Position numbers and translations under genes: made by a program
Notes under the pieces: generated by a model
Told to the model about the DNA's origin: nothing
Databases searched by the model: none
Seen by the model: the letters and a program-made list of their open reading frames with translations, nothing else
Assembly: GCF_000739775.1 (NCBI RefSeq)
Contig: NZ_BBJH01000033.1
Location: forward strand, 1 to 44,472
Direction of reading: 5' to 3'
DNA: 44,472 nt
Origin: Paraburkholderia heleia NBRC 101817
GTDB lineage: Bacteria > Pseudomonadota > Gammaproteobacteria > Burkholderiales > Burkholderiaceae
In this document: piece after piece, positions 16,375-24,717 of the stretch
How the letters are laid out: each line of letters opens with the position of its first letter
Position numbering within the stretch: the first letter of the stretch is position 1

Positions 16375-17475
16375 TCAGTTTCCAGGAGAGGCGCGCCGGA
16401 ACATCGCACGTGTGAAGAGCGGCCGGTTGCGCACGCGTATCCAGAAGATGAACACGACGAGCGCGAGCACCACGGCGTGCAGCAGAACGAGACCGACACC
16501 GAAGGACATCTTGCCTTGTTCGATCTGCGACTGCACGACGTTGAGCAGGTTCGAATAGGTGAGGTAGATCAGCACCGCCATCACCAGATTGATCGTGCGG
16601 CTGCGGCGCGGGTTCTGGTAGGCAAGCGGAATGCCGAGCAGCATCAGGTTGATTGCGATGAGCGGCAGGCCGGCGCGCCAGGCGAGCTCGCCCAGGTTGT
16701 CGTTCGTCGGGTGGCGCAACAGGCCCGGCGTGGACGTGGTGCTCGCCGAAGGCGTGTTCACGAGCGGCTGGCTCGTGATCTTCACGCCATAACGCTGGAA
16801 CTCGCTGATGCGAAAGTCCGGATGGCCGGGCTCGCCGTCGTAGCGGCGGCCGTTTTCGAGCACGACGAAGCGGTCGCCGCCCGACATGGTTTCGGTGTGG
16901 CCTGTCTTCGAGACGATCACGCTCACCTTGCCGTTCTCCGTGCTCGTGACGAACACGTTCTCCACACGGGCCTGATCGGGGCTCATGCTCTCGATGAAGA
17001 ATACGCGGTGCGTGGTGGGCGACTCGCGGAACTGGCCGGGCGCGAGCAGCGAGACTTCGTCGCGCTGCTGGAAGCGCGCGCGAATGAGCTTGCTTTGCGC
17101 ATTCGACCACGGCCAGCCGATGAACGCGAAGAACACGATGAGCAGGATGATCGGCGCGGCAAAGGTGGCGACCGGTTTGATCAGGCGCGTGAGGCTCACC
17201 CCGGAGGAGAGCCACACGACCATTTCGGAATCCTTGTACCAGCGCGTGAGGACGAACAGGATCGACACGAACAGCGTGACGATGAGCATGACGGCCATGT
17301 AGCCGATCACGGTGAGTCCGATCAGCACCAGCACGTCGCGCGGGTCGATCTGACCGGACGCGGCGAAGCCGACGATGCGGATCATCATCGTCGTCAGCAT
17401 GATCGTGAGCAGAACCATGAACACGGCGCCGGCCGTGTACGCGAGTTCGCGCTGCAGGGAACGTTCGAAGATCAT
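16375..17475 (-). CDS. lptF: LPS export ABC transporter permease LptF
   Basis: Partner of LptG in the LPS-export complex, 366 residues, same six-segment YjgP/YjgQ architecture. It opens with MIFERSLQRELAYTAGAVF, typical of LptF, and a periplasmic jellyroll spans about residues 130-260 between the membrane halves. It is the first gene of the lptFG pair and is divergent from pepA across 134 bases, an arrangement conserved in many proteobacteria. The ATP-binding LptB must be encoded elsewhere. Confidence 0.94.
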   Translation of the reverse strand: MIFERSLQRELAYTAGAVFMVLLTIMLTTMMIRIVGFAASGQIDPRDVLVLIGLTVIGYMAVMLIVTLFVSILFVLTRWYKDSEMVVWLSSGVSLTRLIKPVATFAAPIILLIVFFAFIGWPWSNAQSKLIRARFQQRDEVSLLAPGQFRESPTTHRVFFIESMSPDQARVENVFVTSTENGKVSVIVSKTGHTETMSGGDRFVVLENGRRYDGEPGHPDFRISEFQRYGVKITSQPLVNTPSASTTSTPGLLRHPTNDNLGELAWRAGLPLIAINLMLLGIPLAYQNPRRSRTINLVMAVLIYLTYSNLLNVVQSQIEQGKMSFGVGLVLLHAVVLALVVFIFWIRVRNRPLFTRAMFRRASPGN

Positions 17476-17609
17476 TCTTGATGGACAGGGCGGGCGGCCC
17501 GTGCCGGGAGGCGCGCAGCTCGCGCAACCGCCCAGGAGCCGCCGCGGGAAAAATAGCGGATAATTGCGGCTTTCATCCTAAGCCCTGATTTTATCCGAGG
17601 ACAAGCGCG

Positions 17610-19121
17610 ATGGACTTTAGCATAAAAGCCTGTGACTGGAGCAAAGGCGGGGAAGGCCCCTTCCTGAGCGGCAAGTCGGATTGTGTCGTGGTCGGCGTGT
17701 TCGAGGCGCAAACGCTCTCGGGACCGGCGTTCGCGATCGACAGCGCCATTGGCGGCGCAATCGCGCGCGTCGTCAAGGCCGGCGACATCGACGGCAAGGC
17801 CGGCTCCACGCTGTTCCTGCCGGAGGTGAGCGGCATCGGCGCCTCGCGCGTGCTGCTCGTGGGTCTCGGCAAGCAGGACGCGTTCGGCCAGAAGGCTTAC
17901 GGCGACGCGGTCAAGGCCGCCTGGCGCGCGATCCTCGGCACGAAAATCGCACAGGCCACCTTCACCCTCGCGCAATTGCCGGTGAAGGAGCGCACGGGCG
18001 ACTGGGGCGTGCGCACCGCCATTCTCGCGCTGCGCAACGAGACCTATCGCTTCACGCAGATGAAGAGCAAGCCCGACGTCTCGCAGCGGGCCTTGAAGCG
18101 CGTGGTCTTCAGCATCGACGCCGCCGACGAGAAGGGCGCCAGGCTCGCCGCCAAGCAGGCTGTCGCGCTCGCCAACGGCATGGACCTGACGCGCGACCTC
18201 GGCAATCTGCCGGGCAACGTCTGCACGCCGACCTATCTCGCGGCCACGGCCAAGAAGCTCGCGCGCGACTGGAAGCTCAAGGTCGAGGTGCTCGGCCAGC
18301 GTCAGATCGAGACGCTCAAGATGGGCTCGTTTCTTTCGGTCACGAAGGGTTCGGTCGAGCCGCCGCAGTTCATCGTGCTGCACTATCAGGGCGCAAGCGC
18401 CAAGGCCGCGCCCATCGTGCTGGTCGGCAAGGGCATCACGTTCGACACCGGCGGCATTTCGCTCAAGCCGGGCGAGGGCATGGACGAGATGAAGTACGAC
18501 ATGTGCGGCGCGGGCTCGGTGCTCGGCACGATCCGCGCGGTCGCCGAAATGGGGCTCAAGCTCAACGTGATCGGCATCATTCCGACCTGCGAGAACATGC
18601 CCGCGGGCAACGCCACGAAGCCGGGCGACATTGTCACGACGATGGCGGGCCTCACGGTCGAAGTGCTCAACACCGACGCCGAAGGCCGCCTGATCCTGTG
18701 CGATGCGCTCACCTACGCCGAGCGCTTCAAGCCGGCCGCGGTGGTCGACATCGCCACGCTCACGGGCGCCTGCATCATCGCGCTCGGCCATCACAACAGC
18801 GGCCTCTTCTCGAAGGACGACGCACTTGCAGGCGAGCTGCTCGACGCCTCGCGCGAAGCGAACGATCCGGCCTGGCGCCTGCCGCTCGACGACGAGTATC
18901 AGGACCAGCTCAAGTCGAACTTCGCCGATCTCGCCAACATCGGCGGGCGTCCGGCGGGCAGCGTGACGGCGGCGTGCTTCCTCTCGCGTTTCACCGAAAA
19001 ATACCCGTGGGCGCACCTCGACATCGCGGGCACGGCGTGGAAGAGCGGCGCGGCCAAGGGGGCGACGGGCCGTCCGGTGCCGCTGCTCGCCCAGTTCCTG
19101 ATCGATCGCGCCGGACAATGA
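17610..19121 (+). CDS. pepA: Leucyl aminopeptidase (M17)
   Basis: Cytosolic two-metal hexameric aminopeptidase, 503 residues. The C-terminal catalytic domain shows GKGITFDTGGISLKPG (metal-binding Asp and catalytic Lys) and the M17 signature NTDAEGRL. The N-terminal third is the macro-like domain used for hexamer assembly and, in E. coli PepA, DNA binding. A GAGGAC ribosome-binding site precedes the ATG. It is divergent from lptF and followed by holC after 52 bases; the pepA-holC order is widely conserved. Confidence 0.96.
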   Translation: MDFSIKACDWSKGGEGPFLSGKSDCVVVGVFEAQTLSGPAFAIDSAIGGAIARVVKAGDIDGKAGSTLFLPEVSGIGASRVLLVGLGKQDAFGQKAYGDAVKAAWRAILGTKIAQATFTLAQLPVKERTGDWGVRTAILALRNETYRFTQMKSKPDVSQRALKRVVFSIDAADEKGARLAAKQAVALANGMDLTRDLGNLPGNVCTPTYLAATAKKLARDWKLKVEVLGQRQIETLKMGSFLSVTKGSVEPPQFIVLHYQGASAKAAPIVLVGKGITFDTGGISLKPGEGMDEMKYDMCGAGSVLGTIRAVAEMGLKLNVIGIIPTCENMPAGNATKPGDIVTTMAGLTVEVLNTDAEGRLILCDALTYAERFKPAAVVDIATLTGACIIALGHHNSGLFSKDDALAGELLDASREANDPAWRLPLDDEYQDQLKSNFADLANIGGRPAGSVTAACFLSRFTEKYPWAHLDIAGTAWKSGAAKGATGRPVPLLAQFLIDRAGQ

Positions 19122-19173
19122 GGGCAGGTATGGCGATTGCTGCCCGCTTGACGGTGTGTAAAGTGGTGTGGGC

Positions 19174-19590
19174 ATGACGCGCATCGATTTCCACACGAAC
19201 GTCGGCGACTCGCTGCTGTATGCGTGCCGCCTCGCGCGCAAGGCGTATCAGGCGGGCCAGCAGGCGGTGGTGCTGGCCGAGCCCGCGCGCCTGCGTGCGT
19301 TCGACGAAATGTTGTGGACCTTTTCGTCGCTCGACTTCGTGCCGCACTGCATGGCCGACAGCTCGCACGCGGGCGAATCGCCCATCGTGCTGGCAGCGGA
19401 TCTCGAGCGTGCGCCGCATCATCGTGTGCTGCTCAATCTCGGCGCCCAGGTTCCGCCACAGTTCGCACGCTTCGAGCGCCTGCTCGAAGTGATTGGCGAT
19501 GCGCCCGACGAACTCGCGTCGGGCCGCGAGCGCTATCGTTTCTACCGCGACCGCGGTTACGCGCTCAACAACTACAGGCAGGGCGGCTAA
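19174..19590 (+). CDS. holC: DNA polymerase III chi subunit
   Basis: Clamp-loader accessory subunit that links DNA polymerase III to single-strand-binding protein. The 138-residue protein begins MTRIDFHTNVGDSLLYACRL, typical of HolC, and keeps PIVLAADLERAPHHRVLLNL in the middle of the fold. A GTG six bases upstream (19168) would add two residues; the ATG fits the family better. It lies downstream of pepA, as in most beta- and gammaproteobacteria, and upstream of a DUF2486 gene. Confidence 0.92.
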   Translation: MTRIDFHTNVGDSLLYACRLARKAYQAGQQAVVLAEPARLRAFDEMLWTFSSLDFVPHCMADSSHAGESPIVLAADLERAPHHRVLLNLGAQVPPQFARFERLLEVIGDAPDELASGRERYRFYRDRGYALNNYRQGG

Positions 19591-19649
19591 GGCCGGACGC
19601 GCGAGGCGTACCGGCGCAAGGCCGACTGCCCCGATCGATGGAGGTCAAC

Positions 19650-20051
19650 ATGTCCGGCATGCATGATTCGGAAGATGCTGCGATTCCGCTCCTGAACGAG
19701 GTGATGGTGGCGGGCAATCCGCTGCGCGCGCACAACGTCGAGGAGGCGAAGAGCGCGACGGCCGCTGCCGTTCAGGCCGCCGTGGCCGAGCGCGAGGAGG
19801 GCCTGTTCGCGCACGACGCCGAAGCGCTCGTCGAGCGCCTGCGCGGCCGCTGCCTGACCTGGCTCACCGGCGAAGGCCGCGCCGTGATCGAGGCGCGCTG
19901 CAGCGCCGCAATGCAGGAGCATACGAACTGGCTCGTGGGCCAGGTGTCGCGCGAAATCGGTCTCGCGCTCGAAACGGAACTCACGAACTGGGTGAAAGCC
20001 GCCGTGCGCGAAGAGCTGGCGGCGCGCGCGGGGCGAGCCCCTTCGGCCTGA
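19650..20051 (+). CDS. DUF2486 family protein, function unknown
   Basis: A 133-residue acidic, mostly helical protein with no signal or membrane segment. The start at 19650 is chosen because GGAGG (19640-19644) lies five bases before it; an upstream ATG at 19638 overlaps that site. The N-terminal AIPLLNEVMVAGNP resembles the opening of DUF2486 proteins found after pepA-holC in Burkholderia, which is the basis of the name. The C-terminal half (about 65-125) looks like a long amphipathic helix. No function is known to me. Confidence 0.78.
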   Translation: MSGMHDSEDAAIPLLNEVMVAGNPLRAHNVEEAKSATAAAVQAAVAEREEGLFAHDAEALVERLRGRCLTWLTGEGRAVIEARCSAAMQEHTNWLVGQVSREIGLALETELTNWVKAAVREELAARAGRAPSA

Positions 20052-20111
20052 TTCACCTGAATGTGCGGCGGCGAGCCGTCACCCGCCGCTCGCGCCATCA
20101 CGCCGTTCCGC

Positions 20112-20471
20112 TCACTTGAGCGTGAGGATCCAGTTCGCGAGCTGGGCCGCCTGAGCGGGGTTCAGCTGCGTGTTGGCCGGCATGGGCACGGTGCCCCACA
20201 CGCCGGTGCTGCCTTCCAGAATTTTGTGGGTGAGATAGGTCTGCGCGTCGGGCTTGCCCGCGTACTTCGCGCCGATGTCGCGCAGGGCGGGACCCATGAA
20301 ATTGCGGGTCACCGAATGGCAGCTCATGCAGTTCTGCTGCTGGGCGAGCGCGAGGCCGGCGGATCCATGCTGCGCGCGGGCCGGGGGGGCCCCGAGTGCG
20401 CCGGCCATGCCGATGGCGAGCGCGGCAGCGAGCGTCGCTGTCTTGTTCTTCGCTTGCGACTTCCGTTTCAT
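20112..20471 (-). CDS. Small class I c-type cytochrome, periplasmic
   Basis: A 119-residue protein with a Sec signal (hydrophobic core about residues 11-30, cleavage probably after PARA) and one haem site, CMSCH (Cys48, Cys51, His52). The likely distal ligand is Met97 in TVPMPAN. Size and layout resemble cytochromes c551/c552, which carry single electrons between periplasmic redox enzymes or to terminal oxidases. No redox partner is nearby. It sits between DUF2486 (convergent) and ilvD, with its own promoter just beyond the ilvD terminator. Confidence 0.9.
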   Translation of the reverse strand: MKRKSQAKNKTATLAAALAIGMAGALGAPPARAQHGSAGLALAQQQNCMSCHSVTRNFMGPALRDIGAKYAGKPDAQTYLTHKILEGSTGVWGTVPMPANTQLNPAQAAQLANWILTLK

Positions 20472-20510
20472 ACTGGTCTCCGCCAGCGTATGCGCCGGCT
20501 GTGTCGTCGC

Positions 20511-20516
20511 ATTATA
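20511..20516 (-). promoter_or_regulatory. Consensus -10 box (TATAAT) for the cytochrome c gene
   Basis: The minus strand reads a perfect TATAAT here, placing the transcript start near 20504 and giving a leader of about 33 bases before the ATG at 20471. The -35 position falls inside the ilvD terminator stem and has no good match, so an activator may help. Confidence 0.6.
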
Positions 20517-20519
20517 AAA

Positions 20520-20554
20520 GCAAAGGGCGCACGTTCTGGACGTGCGCCCTTTGC
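20520..20554 (-). terminator. Rho-independent terminator of ilvD
   Basis: A 15-bp perfect stem (GCAAAGGGCGCACGT with ACGTGCGCCCTTTGC) with a 5-base loop lies 65 bases after the ilvD stop. On the minus strand it is followed by TTTT, which runs straight into the TATAAT of the next gene's promoter. Confidence 0.9.
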
Positions 20555-20618
20555 CTGGCTGCCGGTCGGGATTCGAGCGGTGTCCAGCACCGCCTGGCCC
20601 CGCATTTAACCTCTGCGT

Positions 20619-22292
20619 TTAACCTGTTACCGCGCCCTGGTTCGCCGGGCGCGCGAGCGCCGCGTACTTCGCCATGACCCCGCGCGTGTAGCGCGGCGCG
20701 GGCTGCTTCCAGGCCGCGCGCCGGCGCGCGAGTTCCGCGTCGTCCACGTTCAGCTGCAGCAGGAGCTGGTGAGCGTCGATGGTGATCGAGTCGCCTTCCT
20801 GCACGAGCGCGATGGTGCCGCCGTCGAACGCTTCCGGCGCGACGTGGCCCACCACCATGCCCCAGGTGCCGCCCGAGAAGCGGCCATCGGTGATGAGTCC
20901 CACCGACTCCCCAAGCCCCTTGCCGATGATCGCCGAAGTCGGCGCGAGCATTTCCGGCATGCCGGGGCCGCCCTTCGGGCCGAGATAGCGCAGCACGACG
21001 ACGTCGCCCGCCTTGATCTTGTCTGCGAGGATGGCTTCCATCGCGCTCTGCTCATCGTCGAACACGCGCGCGGGGCCCGTGATGACCGGATTCTTCAGGC
21101 CGGTGATCTTGGCGACCGCGCCGTGCGTCGCGAGGTTGCCCTTGAGGATCGCCAGATGGCCCTCCTTGTACAGCGCCTGGCTGATGGGGAAGATGACCTT
21201 CTGGTCCGCGCGCGGCGTGGACGGCACGTCCCTGAGTTCTTCCGCGATGGTCTTGCCCGTGATGGTGATGCAGTCGCCGTGCAGGAGGCCCGCATCGAGC
21301 AGGATCCTGAGTACCTGCGGGATGCCGCCGGCCTCGTGCAGGTCGGTCGCGACGTACTGGCCCGAAGGCTTCAGGTCGCAGATCACCGGCACCTTTTTGC
21401 GCATGCGCTCGAAGTCGTCGATGGTCCATTCGATTTGCGCGGCATGCGCGATGGCGAGATAGTGCAACACCGCGTTGGTCGAGCCGCCCGTCGCCATGAT
21501 GAGCGCCACGGCGTTCTCGATCGACTGCTTCGTGATGATGTCGCGCGGCCTGAGGTCCCGCTTGACGGCCTCGACCAGCACGCGCGCCGATTCCGCCGCC
21601 GAGCCGACTTTCTCCTCGTCGGGGTTGGCCATCGTCGACGAATACATGAGCGACATGCCGAGCGCCTCGAACGACGAACTCATCGTGTTCGCGGTGTACA
21701 TGCCGCCGCACGAGCCCGTGGACGGGCAGGCGTTTTTCTCGATGCCTTCGAAATCTTCCTCGGTCATGCGCCCCGCGGTGAATTCGCCCACGGCCTCGAA
21801 CGCCGAGACGATGGTGAGCGCACGGCCCTTCCAGTTACCCGGGCGGATCGTGCCGCCGTACACGTAAATGCCGGGCACGTTGATGCGCGCGAGCGCGATC
21901 ATGCCGCCTGGCATGTTCTTGTCGCAGCCGCCGATCACGACCACGCCGTCCATCCACTGGCCCTGTACGCAGGTCTCGATGCAGTCCGCGATGACCTCGC
22001 GCGAGACGAGCGAGTACTTCATGCCTTCGGTGCCCATCGACATGCCGTCCGAGATCGTGGGCGTGCCGAAGGTCTGCGGGTTCGCGTCGGCGCGCTTGAT
22101 GGCGTCCACGGCCGCGTCGGTCAGACGCTGCAGGCCGGCGTTGCACGGCGTGATGGTCGAATGGCCGTTGGCGACGCCGATCATCGGCTTGTCGAAGTCG
22201 GCCTTCTCGTAGCCGAGTGCGTAGTACATCGAACGGTTGGGCGAACGGGCGACGCCTTGCGTGATGTGCTTCGAACGACGGTTATAGGGCAT
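20619..22292 (-). CDS. ilvD: Dihydroxy-acid dehydratase
   Basis: Third step of isoleucine/valine and pantothenate-precursor synthesis: dehydrates 2,3-dihydroxy acids to 2-keto acids. It has 557 residues from MPYNRRSKHI, preceded by GGAGGT; the open frame continues upstream to 22397, but without family-like sequence. The presumed cluster ligands are Cys50 (STITPC), Cys123 (GGCDKNMPGG) and Cys195 (CPSTGSCGGMYTANTM), the three-cysteine pattern of [2Fe-2S]-type enzymes. ITDGRFSGGTWG near the C-terminus is also characteristic. It is divergent from a LysR regulator gene. Confidence 0.96.
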   Translation of the reverse strand: MPYNRRSKHITQGVARSPNRSMYYALGYEKADFDKPMIGVANGHSTITPCNAGLQRLTDAAVDAIKRADANPQTFGTPTISDGMSMGTEGMKYSLVSREVIADCIETCVQGQWMDGVVVIGGCDKNMPGGMIALARINVPGIYVYGGTIRPGNWKGRALTIVSAFEAVGEFTAGRMTEEDFEGIEKNACPSTGSCGGMYTANTMSSSFEALGMSLMYSSTMANPDEEKVGSAAESARVLVEAVKRDLRPRDIITKQSIENAVALIMATGGSTNAVLHYLAIAHAAQIEWTIDDFERMRKKVPVICDLKPSGQYVATDLHEAGGIPQVLRILLDAGLLHGDCITITGKTIAEELRDVPSTPRADQKVIFPISQALYKEGHLAILKGNLATHGAVAKITGLKNPVITGPARVFDDEQSAMEAILADKIKAGDVVVLRYLGPKGGPGMPEMLAPTSAIIGKGLGESVGLITDGRFSGGTWGMVVGHVAPEAFDGGTIALVQEGDSITIDAHQLLLQLNVDDAELARRRAAWKQPAPRYTRGVMAKYAALARPANQGAVTG

Positions 22293-22463
22293 GGGGACCT
22301 CCGGTGGATTTTGTCTCGGATGCCGGGTGTGTGTTCTGGTTTGCGGCAGTGCCGGCACGTCTATCGAAGCATGCGATGTCGCGAGGGCGCTGTCCAATAT
22401 ATTATTCGTGGTCTATTGAGTCGAAAAACATATCAACAAGACAACGACGCGAGACCGACGCCG
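22293..22463. promoter_or_regulatory. Divergent ilvD/LysR control region
   Basis: The segment near 22390-22445 is AT-rich and contains a dyad, CAATA (22395-22399) and TATTG (22414-22418), around a 14-base spacer. This is the layout expected of a LysR-type operator between the regulator and its divergent target. A TATATT/TAATAT stretch on the minus strand could be the ilvD -10. Confidence 0.45.
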
Positions 22464-23423
22464 ATGAATCCGACTATCCCTGATCTGCGCCAGCTGCGCT
22501 ATTTCGTCGCCGTGGCGGAGGAGCAGCATTTCGGCCGCGCGGCGGCGCGCCTGTCCATGACGCAGCCGCCGCTCTCGCAGGCCATCCGCGCGCTGGAGGA
22601 GACGCTGGGCGTGGCGCTGTTCGCGCGCACGCGCCGTTCGGTCGAATTGACGGCCGTGGGCGCCGATCTGCTGCCGGAGGTGAGGCGCCTGCTGGCGAGC
22701 GCCGAAGCGCTGCGGCCGCTCGCGCAGAGCCTCGCGCGCGGCGAGGCGGGCGTGCTCGCGCTCGCCTTCGTCTCGACCGCCGACTACGGCTTGTTGCCGC
22801 TTCTGCTGCGCGACTTCGGCGTGCGCTATCCGCGCGTGCGCCTGCAGCTCGCCGAAGCCACGAGCGACGTGCAAGTGGAAGAGCTGGTGGCGGGCCGCAT
22901 CGACGCGGGCCTCGTGATCGCACCCGTGCCGCCGCGCCACGCGGCCCAGCTTGCTTACCAGCCGGTCGCGCGCGAACCGCTCGTGGTCGCCATGCCCTCG
23001 GCGCTTTCGGCGCGCCTTGGCGGCCCGGCCGCCGACGACTGGCACGACGAGCCCGTGAGCCTGCGCGATCTCGCCGATGCGCCGCTCGTCGTTTTCCCGC
23101 GCCATCTGGCCCCCGGCTTCTACGACACCATTATGGATTGCTACGGCGCGGCGGGCCTTGCGCCCCTGATCGGCCAGGAAGCGATCCAGATGCAGACGAT
23201 CGTGAGCCTCGTCTCGGCCGGCATGGGTGTGGCGCTCGTGCCGCAGTCGCTGCGCCATCTGCGGCGCACGGGCGTCGTGTACCGGCCGCTCGCGGGGGCC
23301 GTGCCGGCCATCGAAACCGGACTCGTCTGGCGCTCGGCCGAGGTGAGCCCGGTGCTCGCGGCGTTCATCGAGATCGTGCGCGCGCACGCGGCGACGGCGG
23401 GCTGGCCGGCGCACGAGGGCTAG
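22464..23423 (+). CDS. LysR family transcriptional regulator
   Basis: A 319-residue LysR regulator. The N-terminal helix-turn-helix is clear (LRQLRYFVAVAEEQHFGRAA followed by LSMTQPPLSQAIRALEE), and the rest is a LysR substrate-binding domain with VSAGMGVALVPQSL. The start at 22464 gives the usual length although the frame is open far upstream. The sequence resembles the CatR/BenM-like subgroup more than CysB. Divergence from ilvD suggests control of ilvD or of itself; the effector is unknown. Confidence 0.9.
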   Translation: MNPTIPDLRQLRYFVAVAEEQHFGRAAARLSMTQPPLSQAIRALEETLGVALFARTRRSVELTAVGADLLPEVRRLLASAEALRPLAQSLARGEAGVLALAFVSTADYGLLPLLLRDFGVRYPRVRLQLAEATSDVQVEELVAGRIDAGLVIAPVPPRHAAQLAYQPVAREPLVVAMPSALSARLGGPAADDWHDEPVSLRDLADAPLVVFPRHLAPGFYDTIMDCYGAAGLAPLIGQEAIQMQTIVSLVSAGMGVALVPQSLRHLRRTGVVYRPLAGAVPAIETGLVWRSAEVSPVLAAFIEIVRAHAATAGWPAHEG

Positions 23424-23453
23424 CCGGAATCCGCGCCGACCGTGGGCGTCATC

Positions 23454-23537
23454 TGTCACCGTGACACTCGCCGCGCGTCGCCGAACGTGCATTCTGGTTC
23501 GTGCCCCCTCGCGTCGGCGATAATGTCACGGCGTGAC
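23454..23537. promoter_or_regulatory. Two related GTCAC/GTGAC dyads upstream of lgt
   Basis: TGTCAC-C-GTGACA (23454-23466) is a perfect dyad, and GTCAC-GGC-GTGAC (23525-23537) is a second with the same half-site. A GATAAT that could be a -10 box (23519-23524) directly abuts the second. Together they look like a pair of operators for a dimeric regulator acting on lgt transcription; no regulator can be named. Confidence 0.4.
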
Positions 23538-23670
23538 GCGCCGGCGGCGAACCTCGCCGCCTTGCAAACGTCCAACGCGCTTTGTCCGCCGCTTTGCCCG
23601 TTTCAATGGGCGGCGCGGTACTGCTTACAACCCGGTTTCAATCGATATCGCCGACACGACTTCATCCACG

Positions 23671-24585
23671 ATGCTCATCCACCCGAACTTCGACCCCGTC
23701 GCCATTCATCTGGGGCCGCTCGCCGTGCGCTGGTACGGCCTCATGTATCTTGTCGGCTTCATTCTGGCGATCGTGATCGGCCGTCTGCGCCTGCGTCTGC
23801 CGTACGTGGCCGCGCAGGGCTGGACCGCAAAAGACATCGACGACATGCTGTTCTACGGCGTGCTCGGCACGATACTCGGCGGGCGCCTGGGCTACGTGCT
23901 GTTCTACAAGGCGAGCTGGTATTTCGCGCATCCGCTCGACATCTTCAAGGTGTGGGAGGGCGGCATGTCCTTTCACGGCGGCTTCCTCGGCGTGACCTTC
24001 GCGATGGTTCTGTTCGCGTGGCAGCGCGGCCGCACCTGGCTGCAGGTCACGGACTTCGTCGCGCCGATGGTGCCCACAGGGCTCGCCTTTGGCCGTCTCG
24101 GGAACTTCATCAACGGCGAGCTGTGGGGCCGCGTGACCTCGCCCGATTCGCCGTGGGCCATGCTGTTTCCGGGCGCCGCGAACGACGACGCCGCATGGCT
24201 GGCCGCGCATCCGCAACTGGCCGCGCAGTGGCACCTGAACGAAGTGTTCGCGCAGTACCATTTGCTGCCGCGCCATCCTTCGGAGCTGTATGAAATCGCG
24301 CTGGAAGGCATCGCGCTGTTCATCGTGCTGATCCTGTTCGCGCGCAAGCCGCGACCCGTCGGCGCGATTTCGGCCATGTTCCTGATCGGCTATGGTCTCG
24401 CGCGCTTCACGGTCGAGTTCGCGCGTGAACCCGACGACTTCCTCGGCCTGCTGGCGCTCGGCCTTTCGATGGGGCAGTGGCTCTCGCTGCCGATGATCAT
24501 CGCGGGGATTGGCCTGATGGCGTGGGCGTATCGCCGTGCCAGGCGTGGCAACGACGGCGCGCAGGTAGCGGGCGCGAAGAGCTGA
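23671..24585 (+). CDS. lgt: Prolipoprotein diacylglyceryl transferase
   Basis: Inner-membrane enzyme that moves a diacylglyceryl group from phosphatidylglycerol to the lipobox Cys of prolipoproteins, the first step of lipoprotein maturation. It has 304 residues from MLIHPNFDPVAIHLGPLAVR; the open frame starts earlier at 23533, but the upstream part is not family-like. Key stretches are RWYGLMYLVGF, GGRLGYVLFYK, SFHGGFLG and the Lgt signature GRLGNFINGELWGR. About seven membrane segments are visible. A strong terminator follows. Confidence 0.95.
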   Translation: MLIHPNFDPVAIHLGPLAVRWYGLMYLVGFILAIVIGRLRLRLPYVAAQGWTAKDIDDMLFYGVLGTILGGRLGYVLFYKASWYFAHPLDIFKVWEGGMSFHGGFLGVTFAMVLFAWQRGRTWLQVTDFVAPMVPTGLAFGRLGNFINGELWGRVTSPDSPWAMLFPGAANDDAAWLAAHPQLAAQWHLNEVFAQYHLLPRHPSELYEIALEGIALFIVLILFARKPRPVGAISAMFLIGYGLARFTVEFAREPDDFLGLLALGLSMGQWLSLPMIIAGIGLMAWAYRRARRGNDGAQVAGAKS

Positions 24586-24653
24586 GACGCGGCTCACACC
24601 CGCCTGACACCCGCCTGACACGCGCGCGACGCACTACGCGTTCCAGCCCATGA

Positions 24654-24683
24654 AAGAGGCCACGGTTTTCACCGTGGCCTCTT
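24654..24683. terminator. Rho-independent terminator between lgt and the SIMPL gene
   Basis: A 13-bp stem (AAGAGGCCACGGT with ACCGTGGCCTCTT) and a TTTC loop lie between two convergent genes and can serve both. Just upstream, at 24597-24618, the 11-mer CACCCGCCTGA occurs twice in tandem. Confidence 0.88.
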
Positions 24684-24717
24684 GACTTGCGGGCTTGCCG
24701 GGCTTCGTTGGCGCGTC

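Noticed and set aside
20065..20089. GCGGCGG/CCGCCGC inverted repeat between DUF2486 and the cytochrome gene as a terminator
   Set aside because: No U-run on either side and an 11-base loop; too weak to call.
20769..22463. Possible long N-terminal extension of the LysR regulator
   Set aside because: It runs antisense to ilvD and through the divergent promoter; the helix-turn-helix begins right after 22464.
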